Under the pieces are notes generated by a model that made no database searches, was not told the origin of the DNA, and was given only the letters and a program-made list of their open reading frames with translations. From Polyangiaceae bacterium (lineage in GTDB: Bacteria > Myxococcota_A > Polyangia > Polyangiales > Polyangiaceae): 64,000 nt of DNA. The stretch spans positions 62,001 through 126,000 of the forward strand of contig JACKEA010000005.1 in NCBI GenBank assembly GCA_020633235.1, read 5' to 3'. Positions 1 through 8,695 of the stretch are shown in pieces. Every line of letters starts with the position of its first letter. The first letter of the stretch is position 1. The translations under genes were made by a program, and so were the position numbers.

Positions 1-325
1 CCTGGCGGAGCACGCCACGGTGACCATCGCGCACTCGCGCACCAAGGATCTCGCTGGCGTGTGTCGGGAGGCGGACGTGATCGTCTCCGCCGTGGGGCGC
101 GCCAAGATGGTGACCCGGCAGTGGGTGAAGCCCGGCGCCTATGTCATCGACGTGGGCATGAATCGCGACGAAAACGGCAAGCTCTGCGGCGACGTGGACT
201 TCGCCTCGGTGGAGCCCGTTGCCGCTGCCATCACGCCGGTTCCCGGTGGCGTGGGTCCGATGACCATCGCCATGCTGCTCGAGAGCACGCTGCACGCCGC
301 CCGAATGCGAGAAGCCAAGCGGTAG
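1..325 (+). CDS. folD: Bifunctional methylenetetrahydrofolate dehydrogenase/cyclohydrolase, C-terminal part
   Basis: This is the 3' end of folD, cut by the window edge; the open frame runs from base 2. FolD interconverts 5,10-methylene-, methenyl- and 10-formyl-tetrahydrofolate in the cytoplasm, supplying one-carbon units for purines and formyl-Met-tRNA. About 107 C-terminal residues are present. They contain the NADP-domain stretch DVIVSAVGRAKMV, the following VIDVGMN, and the family signature PVPGGVGPMTIAML near the C-terminus, which is diagnostic. The substrate-binding N-terminal half lies outside the window. The next gene starts 29 bases later on the same strand. Confidence 0.95.
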   Translation, partial: LAEHATVTIAHSRTKDLAGVCREADVIVSAVGRAKMVTRQWVKPGAYVIDVGMNRDENGKLCGDVDFASVEPVAAAITPVPGGVGPMTIAMLLESTLHAARMREAKR

Positions 326-354
326 ATCTGGCCGCGAGCGGCGTAGAAGGGCGC

Positions 355-669
355 ATGCAGGCCCAACACTATCCGCCTCAGCCCTACGCCCCTGCCAAGG
401 CCAAGCCCCCCGTCCTCAGCATCCTCGCCGCGGTGGTGGCGCTGGGGCTCGGCATGATCACGTTTCTCATCGCCGGCTTCCGCGGACACAGCGCCGGTTG
501 GGAGATGATGGCCGCCCCCACCGCACTCACCGGCTTGGCGGGGCTGGTCGGCTTCGTCGGCGGGCTCGGCGCCCTGAGCCGCAAGTCCTTCCTGGTGGCC
601 CTGGGGCTGATCGCGGTGTCGGGACTGGGTGGGCTCCTCGCCGTCGCGGGCTTTGTGCTGGGCGCGTGA
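355..669 (+). CDS. Small three-helix membrane protein, unknown function
   Basis: A 104-residue protein of unknown function. The start chosen is the ATG 29 bases after folD; an earlier start would overlap folD heavily in another frame. It opens with a Pro/Gln/Tyr-rich head (MQAQHYPPQPYAPAKAK), then three hydrophobic segments at about residues 19-41, 52-73 and 79-103 joined by short polar turns (GFRGHSAGWE, LSRKS). This suggests a small inner-membrane protein with a cytoplasmic head. No catalytic motif is visible. It ends 3 bases before the convergent coaE stop, with no obvious terminator hairpin between them. Confidence 0.7.
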   Translation: MQAQHYPPQPYAPAKAKPPVLSILAAVVALGLGMITFLIAGFRGHSAGWEMMAAPTALTGLAGLVGFVGGLGALSRKSFLVALGLIAVSGLGGLLAVAGFVLGA

Positions 670-672
670 CGC

Positions 673-1299
673 TCAGCGATAGCGCGACACGTCCACGCCG
701 AGCTTCTTGCAGATGGCGCTGAGCGCTGCATCCATCTGCCGCAGGGTCTCCTCCCGCGCGCCGCTGTTGTCGATCACGTAGTCGGCGAGCTTCACCTTCT
801 CGGCGAGGGGCATCTGCGCTGCGATGCGTGCCCTGGCTTCGGCCTCCGTCATGCCGTCCCGCGCCATGGTGCGCGCGATCTGCGTCGCCTCCGAGACACT
901 CACCACGACCAGCGGTCGCAGCGCGTCGGCGAGCCCCGTCTCTACCAAGAGCGGCACCTCGTAGCAGACCAGGGGCTCCCCCGCGGCGCCGTGCTCCGCC
1001 ACCCGCGCCAGGGCCAGATCCCGCACGCGGGGATGGGTGATCGCGTTGAGCTTCCGGCGTGCGTCCTCGTCGCCGAACACGCGCGCCGCGAGCTTCGGTC
1101 GGTCGAGCTCGCCGTCCTCCGCGAGCACCTCGGCGCCGAAGGTCGCCACGATCTCCGCGAGGCCCTCGCTGCCCTTCGCCACCACCTCCCGAGCCAGCAC
1201 GTCGGCGTCGATCACCGGTACGCCCCGCGCCCGCAGGTGCGTCGCGACGGTGCTCTTTCCGCTGCCAATGCCGCCGGTGAGGCCGAACACATGAGTCAT
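673..1299 (-). CDS. coaE: Dephospho-CoA kinase
   Basis: Phosphorylates the 3'-hydroxyl of dephospho-CoA, the last step of coenzyme A synthesis. The 208-residue product begins MTHVFGLTGGIGSGKST, with the Walker A loop GGIGSGKST at residues 9-17, followed by the IDAD motif and the ITHP and CYEVPLL segments typical of CoaE. Length fits the family (about 200). The frame stays open upstream to about base 1608, but that extension is Arg/Pro-rich, runs through a dispersed repeat and into the divergent gene, and follows no conserved pattern, so the ATG at 1299 is the real start. It is divergent from the exonuclease gene. Confidence 0.95.
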   Translation of the reverse strand: MTHVFGLTGGIGSGKSTVATHLRARGVPVIDADVLAREVVAKGSEGLAEIVATFGAEVLAEDGELDRPKLAARVFGDEDARRKLNAITHPRVRDLALARVAEHGAAGEPLVCYEVPLLVETGLADALRPLVVVSVSEATQIARTMARDGMTEAEARARIAAQMPLAEKVKLADYVIDNSGAREETLRQMDAALSAICKKLGVDVSRYR

Positions 1300-1316
1300 C
1301 GCCGGCAGCCTACCGG

Positions 1317-1368
1317 GTTTTGTTGGTCCGGCGCGGCCACGACGGGGCTCGCGCCGCGCCAACACCCT
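1317..1368. repeat. Dispersed inverted repeat, complete copy (copy a)
   Basis: Left arm TTTTGTTGGTCCGGCGCGG and right arm CGCGCCGCGCCAACACCC face each other across a short GC-rich loop, forming an imperfect hairpin. It lies between the divergent coaE and exonuclease genes, so it cannot be a transcription terminator for either, and it has no T-tract. The same arms recur at about eight other places in this window. Confidence 0.75.
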
Positions 1369-1412
1369 GGGGCTGCATTGCTCGTCGTCAGCGGAGGCTG
1401 TACAACCGTTCC

Positions 1413-2636
1413 GTGGATCTACGGGACAAGCTTGGACGGCTGGGGAGTCCCGTGCCGCGACCCCCGGAGGCCCGGGAAGCGACCCTCGATGAGCTGCGGG
1501 ACAAGATGGCCGCCATCCTCGGACGCCCCGTGGCGCCGCCGCGGCCGCCGGCGGATCCGGCGCTCTCGAGCTTGCCCTTCGCGCGGGTCGAGACGGAGCA
1601 CGGCGCACTGTACGAGCGCATCGAGCGGCTCGCTCCGTCCCGCCACGTGGGGCGCATGCCGGTGGACGCAGCGACGGCGGCGTCCGACGAGCTCTTGGCG
1701 CTGTTGGCCCTCGACCCTGGTCTCGCGGGCGTCGACCCCAAGCGCGCGCTGTACCTGGACACCGAGACCACTGGCCTCGGGGGCGGCGCGGGGGTGCTGG
1801 CGTTCTTGGTCGGCCTCTTGTGGTTCGACGCGGACGATCGCCCGGTGCTCGAGCAGCTCTTGCTGCGCCGGCCGGGAGAGGAGCGCGCGCTGCTGGCGCG
1901 GGTGGAGGAGCGGCTCTCGGCGGCGAGCGCGGTGGTCACCTACAATGGCAAGAGCTTCGACCTGCCGCTCTTGGCCACGCGCCGGGTGATGAACAAGCTC
2001 TCGCCCTTGCCGTCGCGGCCGCACCTGGATCTGCTGCACGTGGCCCGGCGCCTGCACCGGCGACGGCTGTCCGCGTGCAAGCTCACCACGCTGGAAAGCG
2101 AAGTGCTCGGCTTCGTCCGAGGTCCGGACATCGATGGCGGCGAGGTCGCGGCGCGCTACGGTCACTATCTGCGGAGCGGGGACGAATCGGCGCTCGCGGC
2201 GGTGGTGGAGCACAACGCTTGGGACGTCGTGACGATGGCGGCGTTGGTGGGCCTGTACGGTGAGCCGATGACCACGCTGCACCGGGAGGATCTGGTGGAC
2301 CTCGCGCGGACCTTTCGCCGGGCCCGGGATCTGGACCGGGCGCGGGACGCGGCGGAGGCCGCCGTGGGAAGCGGCGTGGGTCCGGACGCCCTGCGCGTCC
2401 GTGGCGAGATCGCCAAGGCGCGGGGCGACCGCGCGCGGGCCCTCGCGGATTTCGAGGCCCTGGCGGCGGACGTGGACGAGCCCGCAGTGCGCCTCGAGCT
2501 GGCCAAGCTGTACGAGCACCACGTGAAGGAGCCAGTGCGCGCCCTTGCCCTCGTGGAGCAGGGGACCGGCGAGGCGCCCGAGGCGCTGGAGCGACGGCGG
2601 GCACGGCTGACGCGGAAGATCGCCAAGGGGAAGTGA
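1413..2636 (+). CDS. YprB-like 3'-5' exonuclease with C-terminal TPR-like region
   Basis: A 407-residue protein with a DEDD-type RNase H-like fold. Visible acidic residues are D116 and E118 in YLDTETTGL, D183 in VTYNGKSFDLPLL, and D271 in EHNAWDVVTMAAL, the pattern of the YprB/RNase_H_2 family of predicted single-strand exonucleases. About residues 290-405 are Ala/Arg/Glu-rich helical repeats resembling TPRs (ARDAAEAAVGSG, RARALADFEALA). The GTG at 1413 (VDLRDKLGRLGS) is chosen because the upstream frame crosses the dispersed repeat. Family members are often fused to TPRs. The substrate is unknown; a nucleic acid processing role is inferred from the fold only. Confidence 0.85.
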   Translation: MDLRDKLGRLGSPVPRPPEAREATLDELRDKMAAILGRPVAPPRPPADPALSSLPFARVETEHGALYERIERLAPSRHVGRMPVDAATAASDELLALLALDPGLAGVDPKRALYLDTETTGLGGGAGVLAFLVGLLWFDADDRPVLEQLLLRRPGEERALLARVEERLSAASAVVTYNGKSFDLPLLATRRVMNKLSPLPSRPHLDLLHVARRLHRRRLSACKLTTLESEVLGFVRGPDIDGGEVAARYGHYLRSGDESALAAVVEHNAWDVVTMAALVGLYGEPMTTLHREDLVDLARTFRRARDLDRARDAAEAAVGSGVGPDALRVRGEIAKARGDRARALADFEALAADVDEPAVRLELAKLYEHHVKEPVRALALVEQGTGEAPEALERRRARLTRKIAKGK

Positions 2637-2650
2637 GCTACGGTTCGCGC

Positions 2651-4033
2651 ATGCGAACCGCTCTGTTCTTCATTGCGCTTTCGGTCGTGGGGTGTGGCAG
2701 CGACGATTCCTCGCCTGCGGCGGGATCCGGTGGCAGCGCGGGCAGTAGCGGGGATCCGTACTACGACGCGGTGCCGGCGCTGCGGCGCGTGGCGGACGTT
2801 TCCGCCTGTCCCACGGGCTTCGAGGCGCCGCCGGCGGCGGGCCAGAGCTCCGGGTTCGAAGCCGCGGGGCAGATGCGGAGCTTCTATCTCGGCCTGCCCA
2901 GCCAGGCGGGCCCGCGGCCCACGCTGGTGCTGTTCAACGGAACCGGCGAGAGCGGCCTGACGATCTTCAATCGCGTGCACGCTCAGGATTTCGTGGACGC
3001 CGGCTTCATCGTGGTCGCGCCCGACAGCGCGGGCAACGGCACCTTGTGGCCGGTGTGGGACGGCTTGCGCGAGCCCGGCCACGAGAACGACCCGAACGCG
3101 GATCTCGACTACTTCGATAAGTTGCTCGACTGCATCTCGGTGCACTTCGAGGTGGACGAAAAGCGCATCTATGTTGCGGGCCACTCCGCTGGCGGCATCT
3201 TCACCAACGCCGTGCTTCGCCGCCGTTCCGAGCTCTTGGCCGGGGGGATCCCGGCTTCCAGCGTGTTCGATCTCACCGGCCCGAGCCCGGCGGCGGAGCT
3301 GTCGGACATGGCCGTGGTGGTGACCTGGGGCGGCGACAACGACATCTACAGCGGCAGCGCCGGGGGCGGCGTGAGCGTGCCGGAGTTCAACTTCGTGGAG
3401 CAGGCCGCCATCGCCAGCGAGAGCTACGAGAACGAGCCCAAGGTGGAGCAGGCGTGGTGCAAGGGGGCGAGCCTCGGCCACGCCTGGCTGCCCGCCAACG
3501 CGTGGTTCATCGACTTCTTGCTCGGCCATCCGAAGGGCCTCGCCACCACGAGCCCGTGGCAGGCGGCCAGCACGGAGGGCAGCGGCTTCAGCTGCGGCTT
3601 CGACGCGGCTCCCAAGCCCACCGGCACCACCGTCACGTGTCCCTCCGCGAGCACCACTGCGGCGTGTCAGAGCTACTGTCAGTTCTTGGGCGACTGCGCG
3701 GTGGAAAACGCCACCATCGAGCCCGTGCTCGGCCCGCAGCTCGACGCGCTGGGCTTCGCCGGCAGCGACCACACCCAGTGCGGCGGCTGCGTGACCCAAT
3801 GCGAGGCGGACGCCCAGAGCAGCGCGGACAGCACGGTGCTCGGCTGCTTCGAAACGGCCTTCGGCAGCGCCCAGTGCGGTGCGGGTATTTCCGGGGCCCA
3901 GCCCCTGATCGACGCCAGCAACAGCTGCTGCAAGGACCAGACGTCGAGCGGCGTGTGCACCCGGCTGTGCCAAGCCATCAACACCAACGCGCCGGCCGCC
4001 GCCCTGTTTTCCAGCTGCGCCGCGTTCAAGTAG
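2651..4033 (+). CDS. Secreted lipoprotein alpha/beta hydrolase (polyhydroxybutyrate depolymerase/feruloyl esterase type)
   Basis: A 460-residue predicted lipoprotein: MRTALFFIALSVVGC puts the lipobox cysteine at residue 15, followed by a Gly/Ser linker. The hydrolase domain (about 60-310) shows a strand ending in LFNGTGESG, the nucleophile elbow GHSAGG with Ser near residue 179, and a late ASLGHAW that can supply the catalytic His, as in LpqC/PHB depolymerase-like esterases. About residues 315-460 form a Cys-rich tail (roughly 15 Cys) of the type common in myxobacterial surface proteins. It starts 14 bases after the exonuclease and ends 20 bases before leuS. The substrate cannot be read from sequence. 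Confidence 0.8.
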   Translation: MRTALFFIALSVVGCGSDDSSPAAGSGGSAGSSGDPYYDAVPALRRVADVSACPTGFEAPPAAGQSSGFEAAGQMRSFYLGLPSQAGPRPTLVLFNGTGESGLTIFNRVHAQDFVDAGFIVVAPDSAGNGTLWPVWDGLREPGHENDPNADLDYFDKLLDCISVHFEVDEKRIYVAGHSAGGIFTNAVLRRRSELLAGGIPASSVFDLTGPSPAAELSDMAVVVTWGGDNDIYSGSAGGGVSVPEFNFVEQAAIASESYENEPKVEQAWCKGASLGHAWLPANAWFIDFLLGHPKGLATTSPWQAASTEGSGFSCGFDAAPKPTGTTVTCPSASTTAACQSYCQFLGDCAVENATIEPVLGPQLDALGFAGSDHTQCGGCVTQCEADAQSSADSTVLGCFETAFGSAQCGAGISGAQPLIDASNSCCKDQTSSGVCTRLCQAINTNAPAAALFSSCAAFK

Positions 4034-4053
4034 CCGTGCTACATCGACGGGCC

Positions 4054-6699
4054 ATGGCCTACGACCATTTGTCCGTCGAGCAGCGCTGGCAGGAGTACTG
4101 GGACGAGCACAAGACCTTCGAGGTCACACGTCGCCCCGAGCGACCCAAGTACTATGTGCTCGACATGTTCCCGTATCCGTCCGGGAGCGGCCTCCACGTG
4201 GGACATCCCGAGGGCTACACGGCGACGGACATCGTGGCCCGCTACAAGCGGATGAAGGGCTTCGACGTGCTGCACCCCATGGGCTGGGACGCCTTTGGGC
4301 TGCCGGCGGAGCAGCACGCCATCAACACCGGCACCCACCCGGCGGTGACCACCAACGAGAACATCGAGACCTTCCGGCGGCAGCTGAAGAGCCTCGGTTT
4401 CTTCTACGATTGGTCCCGGGAGGTGAACACCACCGACCCCGGCTACTTCAAGTGGACCCAGTGGATCTTCCTCGAGCTGTTCGACCGCGGCCTCGCGTTT
4501 CAGGCTGAGATTCCAGTCAATTGGTGCCCGGCCCTGGGCACCGTGTTGGCCAACGAAGAAGTGGTGGACGGCAAGAGCGAGCGCGGCAACCACCCCGTGG
4601 TGCGCGAGCCGCTGCGGCAGTGGCAGCTGCGCATCACCGCCTACGCCGATCGCTTGGCAGAAGAGCTCGAGCCGCTTGATTGGCCCGAGACGAAGCAGAA
4701 GCAGCGCGACTGGATCGGCAAGAGCGAGGGCGCCGAGGTCGACTTCCCGCTGGTGGACCACGACGACAAGCTCACCGTGTACACCACCCGGCCGGACACC
4801 TTGTTCGGCGCCACGTACATGGTGATCGCGCCGGACCATCCGCTCACCCTCACGATCACCACGGCGGATCGCCGCGCCGAAGTGGAGGTGTACGCCAAGG
4901 CGGCGGCGCGCAAGAGCGACATGGAGCGCACCGCCCTGAACAAGGACAAAACCGGCGTATTTACCGGTGCTTACGCGACGAATCCGCTGAACGGGACGCG
5001 CATCCCGGTGTACACCGCGGACTACGTCTTGGGCGCCTATGGAACCGGCGCCATCATGGCCGTCCCCGCGCACGACGAGCGCGACTTCGAGTTCGCCCAG
5101 CGCTTCGAGCTCGACATCGTGGAGGTCGTGAGTCCAGACGGCACGCTCCACCAGACGCTCACGGCGGCCTACGTGGAGGACGGCATCGCCGTTCGCTCGG
5201 GGCAGTTCGATCGACTGCCCACCCCGGACATGAAGCGCAAGATCATCGAGTTCCTCGAGGAGCAGGGGATCGGGCGGCGCAAGGTGAACTACAAGCTCCG
5301 CGATTGGGTGTTCTCCCGCCAGCGCTATTGGGGCGAGCCGATCCCAATCTACTTCCCCGTGAAGACCGACGGCGATCCACGGAAGGGTGCCGCGTTCGAG
5401 ATCGACTACTCCACGCCCATCGCGGTGGACCGCAGCGAGCTACCCCTGAAGTTGCCGGAGCTCGAGGACTACCGCCCCGGGGATCCTCAGGGCCCACTGG
5501 TGCGAGCGGTCGACTGGCGCTTCTTCCAAAAGGACGGGAAGTGGTTCGCTCGAGAGACCAACACCATGCCCCAGTGGGCGGGCTCGTGCTGGTACTATCT
5601 GCGCTATCTGGATCCACACAACGCTTCGGAAATATTCAGTAAAGAGGCGTACGACGCGTGGATGCCGGTGGATCTCTACGTGGGCGGCTCGGAGCACGCC
5701 GTCTTGCACCTGCTGTACGCGCGATTCTGGCACAAGGTGCTGTTCGACGCGGGCGTGGTGAAGCACCCGGAGCCGTTCCAGAAGCTCGTGCACCAGGGCC
5801 TGGTGCTGGGCATGGCCTTCCGCTGGTACGCAGTGGTGGACGGGGAGGGGAAGCTCCTGCGCGCGCTGCCGGGTGACGACCCCGAGGTGCAGCCCCACGA
5901 GGAGGGGGGCTTCGTGCTGCCCAGCGGCGAGCGAGTCGAGGAGCGTTGGCTGGCCGAGGGCGACATCGCCTTGGATGAGGGCAAGCCGGTTCACCCCGAG
6001 CACCGTGTGAAGCTCCTCCCGGTCGCCGAGAAGATGAGCAAGAGCCGGGGCAACGTGGTGAACCCCGACGACGTGGTGCGCGACTACGGAGCGGACAGCC
6101 TGCGCGTGTACGAGATGTTCATGGGCCCCCTGGAGCAGGTGAAGCCTTGGCAGATGAGCGGCCTATCCGGCGTGCGGCGCTTCCTCGATCGGGTCCACGG
6201 TCTGTGCCAGCGCGGGCTCGCGCCGGAGTCGGACCCGGACACCGACAAGCTGGTCCACCGCACCGTCAAGAAGGTGGGAGAGGACATCGAGGCGCTGCGC
6301 TTCAACACTGCCATCAGCGCGATGATGATCTTGGCCAATCACCTGAATGGACACAAGGCAACTCCCCGGAATGCGGTCGAAAAACTCGTCCTATGTCTAT
6401 CTCCCTTTGCGCCCCATCTGGCGGAGGAGCTGTGGCGACAGCTGGGGCACGACCCCAGCACCTTGGACGTGCCATGGCCCAGCTATGACCCCAAGCTGTG
6501 CGAAGACGACGTCCTCGAGCTCCCGGTGCAGGTGAACGGAAAAGTGAGGGGTCGCGTGACGTTGGCGAAGGATGCCAGCGCGGACGACGCCCGAACCGCC
6601 GCCCTGGCGGACCCCAACGTCACCAAGTTCATCGAGGGCAAGGCCATCCGCAAGGTCGTCTATGTCCCCGGACGCATCCTGAATCTGATCGTGGGCTGA
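4054..6699 (+). CDS. leuS: Leucyl-tRNA synthetase
   Basis: Charges tRNA-Leu with leucine in the cytoplasm. The 881-residue product has the class I signature HVGH starting at residue 48 (in YPSGSGLHVGHPEGY), a CP1 editing insertion with YTTRPDTLFGATYMVIAPDH, and the KMSKS loop at 660-664 (EKMSKSRGNVVNPDD). Length matches bacterial LeuRS (about 860). The start at 4054 is set by MAYDHLSVEQRWQEYW, matching the family N-terminus; the open frame upstream overlaps the lipoprotein gene. It is followed after 55 bases by lptE, the same leuS-lptE pairing found in many proteobacteria. Confidence 0.98.
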   Translation: MAYDHLSVEQRWQEYWDEHKTFEVTRRPERPKYYVLDMFPYPSGSGLHVGHPEGYTATDIVARYKRMKGFDVLHPMGWDAFGLPAEQHAINTGTHPAVTTNENIETFRRQLKSLGFFYDWSREVNTTDPGYFKWTQWIFLELFDRGLAFQAEIPVNWCPALGTVLANEEVVDGKSERGNHPVVREPLRQWQLRITAYADRLAEELEPLDWPETKQKQRDWIGKSEGAEVDFPLVDHDDKLTVYTTRPDTLFGATYMVIAPDHPLTLTITTADRRAEVEVYAKAAARKSDMERTALNKDKTGVFTGAYATNPLNGTRIPVYTADYVLGAYGTGAIMAVPAHDERDFEFAQRFELDIVEVVSPDGTLHQTLTAAYVEDGIAVRSGQFDRLPTPDMKRKIIEFLEEQGIGRRKVNYKLRDWVFSRQRYWGEPIPIYFPVKTDGDPRKGAAFEIDYSTPIAVDRSELPLKLPELEDYRPGDPQGPLVRAVDWRFFQKDGKWFARETNTMPQWAGSCWYYLRYLDPHNASEIFSKEAYDAWMPVDLYVGGSEHAVLHLLYARFWHKVLFDAGVVKHPEPFQKLVHQGLVLGMAFRWYAVVDGEGKLLRALPGDDPEVQPHEEGGFVLPSGERVEERWLAEGDIALDEGKPVHPEHRVKLLPVAEKMSKSRGNVVNPDDVVRDYGADSLRVYEMFMGPLEQVKPWQMSGLSGVRRFLDRVHGLCQRGLAPESDPDTDKLVHRTVKKVGEDIEALRFNTAISAMMILANHLNGHKATPRNAVEKLVLCLSPFAPHLAEELWRQLGHDPSTLDVPWPSYDPKLCEDDVLELPVQVNGKVRGRVTLAKDASADDARTAALADPNVTKFIEGKAIRKVVYVPGRILNLIVG

Positions 6700-6754
6700 A
6701 CGGGAACGCAGGTACTGAACTTCCGTATCTTTGGGCACTTAGGTCACAAACTTG

Positions 6755-7306
6755 ATGTTTCATGTGAAACATGTTTTGGGGCTCGCCCTGATCCTGGTCG
6801 GCTCGAGCAGCTGCGGCTATCAGCCGGTCTACTCGGGCAGCGAGCCCGCCGAGCGTTTGGCTGTGGTGCTCGCTCCCAGTCGAGTCCCCAACGCCGAGGC
6901 GGTACAAGCCGCGCTCGCGGGCGCCCGCGCCGAGCTCGCCCGCTCAGGCTCGCTGCGCGGCGGCTCGGGCTACCCCCGACTGGTGTTGGAGATCACCCGA
7001 GTGGATGACGAGGGGACGGGCATCCAGGTGGTACCCGCACCGGGCGAGCCGGGCGACGAGATCCCGTTGAACCGAGCCGGCTCGGTGGGCGTGGTGGCGC
7101 GGGGTTGGGTGGAGGAGCAGGCTGGGGCGGACCCAGCGCTGGACACTGGAGATATGCGCAGGGTCGCCCGCTACGCCAGCCCGAGCGGAGCGTCTCAGGA
7201 CGCCCGGGCCCGGCGCGAGGCCTTGCGGGCTGCGGGCCGCGCGCTGGGCCGTGCCCTGGCTCGGCGGGTGCTGGGCCAGCCGGAGCCGTCTCAGGAGGCG
7301 CTGTAG
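6755..7306 (+). CDS. lptE: LptE-like LPS assembly lipoprotein
   Basis: A 183-residue predicted outer-membrane lipoprotein. After a hydrophobic signal comes the lipobox VGSSSC and the typical LptE opening CGYQPVYSG. The rest is a poorly conserved mixed domain ending in a basic Ala/Arg helix (RREALRAAGRALGRALARR), consistent with LptE/DUF799-type proteins. LptE plugs the LptD barrel that inserts LPS. The position directly after leuS supports the call, since the sequence itself is divergent. The N-terminus reads MFHVKHV because the first codons overlap a 16-base parS-like palindrome (6756-6771). Confidence 0.72.
   Translation: MFHVKHVLGLALILVGSSSCGYQPVYSGSEPAERLAVVLAPSRVPNAEAVQAALAGARAELARSGSLRGGSGYPRLVLEITRVDDEGTGIQVVPAPGEPGDEIPLNRAGSVGVVARGWVEEQAGADPALDTGDMRRVARYASPSGASQDARARREALRAAGRALGRALARRVLGQPEPSQEAL
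6756..6771. promoter_or_regulatory. parS-like ParB binding site
   Basis: The bases TGTTTCATGTGAAACA differ at one position from the widely conserved bacterial parS 16-mer TGTTTCACGTGAAACA. The site covers codons 1-6 of lptE. A chance 15/16 match in DNA this GC-rich is unlikely, because the motif is A/T-rich for this genome. parS sites cluster near oriC, so this would suggest an origin-proximal location. It is a sequence match only; binding is inferred. Confidence 0.6.
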
Positions 7307-7358
7307 CGTCGATCCTCGGTGGACCCCGCGCCGCGCTGTGTTACGTTTCGCCCCGCCC

Positions 7359-8009
7359 ATGGTGACAGTAGGATGTGCGGGGTTTGCCGTCCCCGCGACG
7401 CGGTACTTCAAAGAGTACCTCTTCGTCGAGGTCCAGGAGACCCACATCGCGGTCCCGGGGCCAGGTACGGTGCGTCGCTGGCGGCGGGAAGCGCCCCAGG
7501 GTTTCGAGTTCGCGCTGCTCGGTCCGCGTCAGGTGGGGCAGGAGGGCTTTCGCGAAGGCAAGGTGGTGGAGACCGCCCTCGATACGCTCAGCAAGGTAGG
7601 CAAGGAGCTGGACGCCACCACGGCGGTGTTCGTGGCCCCGCCGGACTTCCCCTCGTCCCGCGCCAACCGAGCCGCGCTCAAGGACTTCCTCACCCACGTC
7701 ACCGAGCGCTTCCAGCGCATCGTCTTCGAGCCGGGCCCCGCCTGGGATCCAGATGACGCGGACGCGCTGGCGGAGGAGACCGGGACCATTTCCGCTCGCG
7801 ACCCGCTGGCCCACGGGCTGTCCAAGCGGGACGTCGCCTACTACCGCTTGCCGGGGCCCGCGGGGCACAAGTCCCGCTATGAGGATCCGGCCATCGAGCG
7901 CCTCGCGGAGATCGCCGCGGGGGGTGGCGACCAGGTGGCGACCTACGTGTTCACCAACGTGGACATGTTCGCCGACGCCAAGCGGCTGAAGAAGCTGCTC
8001 AAGCTGTAG
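7359..8009 (+). CDS. DUF72 family protein
   Basis: A 216-residue DUF72 (YecE-like) protein, predicted TIM-barrel and of unknown biochemical role. It begins MVTVGCAGFAVPATRYFKEY, the family opening, and contains the RWRREAPQGFEFALLGPRQV strand-loop, the FEPGPAW strand and the C-terminal ATYVFTNVDMFADAKRL segment that corresponds to the family's conserved YxFNN-type end. The ATG at 7359 is preferred over an earlier in-frame start inside lptE. A hairpin terminator follows 26 bases after the stop. Confidence 0.9.
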   Translation: MVTVGCAGFAVPATRYFKEYLFVEVQETHIAVPGPGTVRRWRREAPQGFEFALLGPRQVGQEGFREGKVVETALDTLSKVGKELDATTAVFVAPPDFPSSRANRAALKDFLTHVTERFQRIVFEPGPAWDPDDADALAEETGTISARDPLAHGLSKRDVAYYRLPGPAGHKSRYEDPAIERLAEIAAGGGDQVATYVFTNVDMFADAKRLKKLLKL

Positions 8010-8027
8010 CAGCGTCGAAAACGCCGA

Positions 8028-8068
8028 AAAAAAACGCCCAGCGGGCACATCCCGCTGGGCGCTCTTTC
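8028..8068. terminator. Bidirectional intrinsic terminator
   Basis: The stem GCCCAGCGGG/CCCGCTGGGC (8036-8045 and 8051-8060) has a 5-base loop CACAT. On the minus strand it is followed by a run of eight T, a strong terminator for the lipoprotein gene at 8087-8695. On the plus strand it is followed by GCTCTTTC, a weaker one for the DUF72 gene. The two genes are convergent. Confidence 0.85.
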
Positions 8069-8086
8069 ACACCTCGGAGCCGGCGA

Positions 8087-8695
8087 TCAGTTCGTCGGCT
8101 GGAGGCACTCGGTGAAGCAGCTGGTCTTCATGCAGGTGACCATGTCGTTGGTCGCGTCGCTGATGGTGCCGCAGCCGTCGCTGGTGCAGTTACCCGCACA
8201 GGTCGCGATGGTGGGGTCATCGGCGATGCCCGCGTCCAGCACGCACTGCTGCAGGCAGATGACCTCGCCGGGGTAGCTGCCGTCGGTGGCCTTGGGGCCG
8301 CCCGCCCAGCAGGCGTCCGCCGGGTTGTCGCCCAGGCAGCTCTTCCACTGGTCGCAGCAGTTGGTGTGCACGCAGGCCTGACACGCATCGGTGGTGTCCA
8401 GGTCGTCGCACGTTGCCGCGGGGGTGCTGGGACCGCTCTTGTCGTTGTCGCAGGTGTAGGGGGTGGTCGTGGTGCCACCGCTGCCCGCTGCGCCGGCCAT
8501 ACCGCCCGTCGCGCCCGCGCCCGCGGTCCCGCCGGTGCCAGCCGTGCCACCGGTGCTGCCACCGCTACCGCTGCTGTTGCCCGTGCCGCCGCTGCCGCCG
8601 GTGTTCTCGTCGCCGCCGCTGCCAATCACGCAGCCCGCCATCACCACCGAGCTACAGAGTCCTAGAGCCAGCAGTTTCCACCAAGCATTCTTCAT
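8087..8695 (-). CDS. Gly/Thr-rich linker lipoprotein with Cys-rich domain
   Basis: A 202-residue predicted lipoprotein. MKNAWWKLLALGLCSSVVMAGC ends in a lipobox (VMAGC), then residues of about 25-75 are a GGTGG-type low-complexity linker, and the C-terminal 110 residues carry about 14 Cys (CDNDKSGP, DACQACVHTNCCDQWKSC, CAGNCTSDGCG). This is the Gly-rich linker plus disulfide-rich module common in myxobacterial cell-surface lipoproteins. The start at 8695 follows a good ribosome site (AAAGGGAGA, about 6 bases upstream). No catalytic role can be assigned. It shares a terminator with the convergent DUF72 gene. Confidence 0.8.
   Translation of the reverse strand: MKNAWWKLLALGLCSSVVMAGCVIGSGGDENTGGSGGTGNSSGSGGSTGGTAGTGGTAGAGATGGMAGAAGSGGTTTTPYTCDNDKSGPSTPAATCDDLDTTDACQACVHTNCCDQWKSCLGDNPADACWAGGPKATDGSYPGEVICLQQCVLDAGIADDPTIATCAGNCTSDGCGTISDATNDMVTCMKTSCFTECLQPTN

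Noticed and set aside
1317..1368. Rho-independent terminator for coaE or the exonuclease gene
   Set aside because: It lies between divergent starts and has no T-tract; the same arms recur elsewhere as a repeat family.
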